The translations under genes were made by a program, and so were the position numbers. Positions 31,403 to 32,317 of a stretch of DNA of 32,317 bases are shown one piece after another. The notes beneath the pieces were generated by a model. The model did no database searches and was not told where the DNA came from. It was given only the letters and a program-made list of their open reading frames with translations. How positions within the stretch are numbered: the stretch's first letter is position 1; each line of letters starts with the position of its first letter. Origin of the DNA: Sedimentisphaerales bacterium (GTDB taxonomy: Bacteria; Planctomycetota; Phycisphaerae; Sedimentisphaerales; Anaerobacaceae); NCBI GenBank assembly GCA_016936075.1, contig JAFGPS010000139.1, forward strand, positions 1 to 32,317. Direction: 5' to 3'.

Positions 31403-32317
31403 TGACAATCTGAAGATTTTTTCAGGCAGGAGTAATCCTGATTTAGCATGTGAAGTATGCAACTATCTTGGTCTGCCTTTGGGCGGAGCCAAAATAGATA
31501 AATTTCCTGACGGAGAGAAGGTTATTAGAATAGAGGACGATGTACGTGGAAGAGATTGCTTTGTAGTGCAATCCACATGTAATCCAGTCGATGAGCATTT
31601 GATGGAGCTTTTAATTTACCTGGATTGTCTTAAACGAGCAAGTGCCAGGCGAATTACTGCTGTTATCCCTTACTTCGGTTATGCAAGGCAGGACAGGAAA
31701 GACGAAGGAAGAGTACCTATTACAGCAAAGCTTGTCGCAAATCTTATAACATCAGCCGGAGCCGACAGGATTCTGGCGATAGACCTCCATGCACATCAAT
31801 TGCAGGGATTTTTCGATATTCCAGTTGATCATCTGTCCGGCGAGCTTGTATTGGGTAAGTATTTTCGAGATTTGAAGATTCAGGACCTTACAGTAGTTTC
31901 TCCTGACGTAGGAAATATGAAAATAGCCTCTCGGTATGCAACGCATCTCAATGGAGATCTCGCGATTGTATACAAAAAACGCATAACCGGCAGCAAAGTA
32001 AAAGCACAAGTCATTATTGGTGATGTAAAGGATAGAAATATCCTGATGTGTGATGATATTATTGCAACTGCGGGAACTGTATGCAGTGCGGCAAAAATGG
32101 TAAAAGAACAGGGAGCAAAAAAAATAATCATTGGTGCAACTCATGGAGTTTTGACTTCAGAAGCTGTGGAACGATTATCACAGACTCCCTTCGAGGAAAT
32201 TGTTGTAACTAACACTATTCCTCTTAATGAAAATACAAAGAAGATAGGAAAGATTAAAGTATTGAGTGTCGCCGCCATGTTGGGCGAAGCGATAAAAAGA
32301 ATTCACAGGAACGAATC
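31392..32317 (+). CDS. prs: Ribose-phosphate pyrophosphokinase (cut by window end)
   Basis: Prs makes phosphoribosyl pyrophosphate from ribose-5-phosphate and ATP for nucleotide, His, Trp and NAD synthesis. 308 codons are present, nearly the full length of about 312-320. Marks are FSGRSNPDLA (10-19), YFGYARQDRK (94-103), LHAHQLQGFFDIPVDHL (132-148) and the PRPP loop CDDIIATAGT (220-229). In this loop the usual DDxxDT has Ala225 in place of the third Asp, and the flexible loop has KKRITGSKV (195-203). The ATG at 31392 lies inside the last codons of glmU (11-base overlap), with AAAGG 9 bases before it, so the two are translationally coupled. A glmU-prs pair also occurs in Firmicutes. Confidence 0.93.
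   Translation, partial: MFLNDNLKIFSGRSNPDLACEVCNYLGLPLGGAKIDKFPDGEKVIRIEDDVRGRDCFVVQSTCNPVDEHLMELLIYLDCLKRASARRITAVIPYFGYARQDRKDEGRVPITAKLVANLITSAGADRILAIDLHAHQLQGFFDIPVDHLSGELVLGKYFRDLKIQDLTVVSPDVGNMKIASRYATHLNGDLAIVYKKRITGSKVKAQVIIGDVKDRNILMCDDIIATAGTVCSAAKMVKEQGAKKIIIGATHGVLTSEAVERLSQTPFEEIVVTNTIPLNENTKKIGKIKVLSVAAMLGEAIKRIHRNE

Noticed and set aside
1..32317. CRISPR arrays, insertion sequences, prophage or integrase genes
   Set aside because: No evenly spaced repeats, transposase, integrase or phage structural proteins were seen on either strand.

Overview
The window looks like chromosomal DNA from an AT-rich planctomycete, most likely class Phycisphaerae near Sedimentisphaerales. This is an inference from three things: two short secreted proteins ending in a PEP-CTERM-type tail of the Pro-Ala-Pro-(Gly/Glu)-Ala kind, many Gram-negative envelope genes (Wza-like exporter, outer-membrane barrel, LolA-like carrier), and single-gene housekeeping loci. 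I see no insertion sequence, phage, CRISPR array or rRNA.

Layout. 1-1224: start of recA behind thpR (minus strand), with a palindromic intergenic repeat between them. 1514-5342: three membrane-protein genes (DUF1648, DUF2569, an SSS sodium symporter with a large extra domain), with two near-identical terminator hairpins at the ends of the last two. 5503-8931: nnrD, a secreted glycosidase-like protein carrying an EF-hand loop, and larB. The promoter of nnrD has a second, orphan copy on the far side of the glycosidase-like gene. 9171-11593: a MATE exporter convergent with tsaD, which has a strong promoter set so close to its ATG that the mRNA should be leaderless. 11594-17422: a surface-protein region with two PEP-CTERM proteins, a possible structured leader, a small terminator-bearing RNA, and a 949-residue Calx-beta/propeller/ZU5 protein with its own Cys-containing C-terminal anchor. 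17496-20267: a membrane protein of unknown function, a Wza-like polysaccharide export lipoprotein and a membrane-anchored C39-type peptidase. 20281-22391: a YhaM-like OB/HD nuclease and a Tat-exported sugar isomerase-like protein.

22395-27821 is one minus-strand unit encoding a LolA-like periplasmic carrier, two FtsX/LolC-type permeases, a LolD/MacB-type ATPase and an outer-membrane barrel. Together these could form a complete inner-to-outer-membrane transport route. 28007-30007: rlmN followed 3 nt later by a PfkB sugar kinase. 30059-32317: a promoter, a hairpin-rich leader, tRNA-Gln(TTG), a GlmU that lacks the acetyltransferase half, and prs, which overlaps glmU and runs off the window end.

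The most interesting items are the LolA-like/ABC/barrel unit, the duplicated promoter, the two apparently leaderless translation-related genes (tsaD, rlmN), the small RNA at 13.9 kb, and the tRNA-Gln/truncated glmU/prs arrangement with a tRNA lacking the universal U55. All promoters, hairpins and alignments were read by eye.
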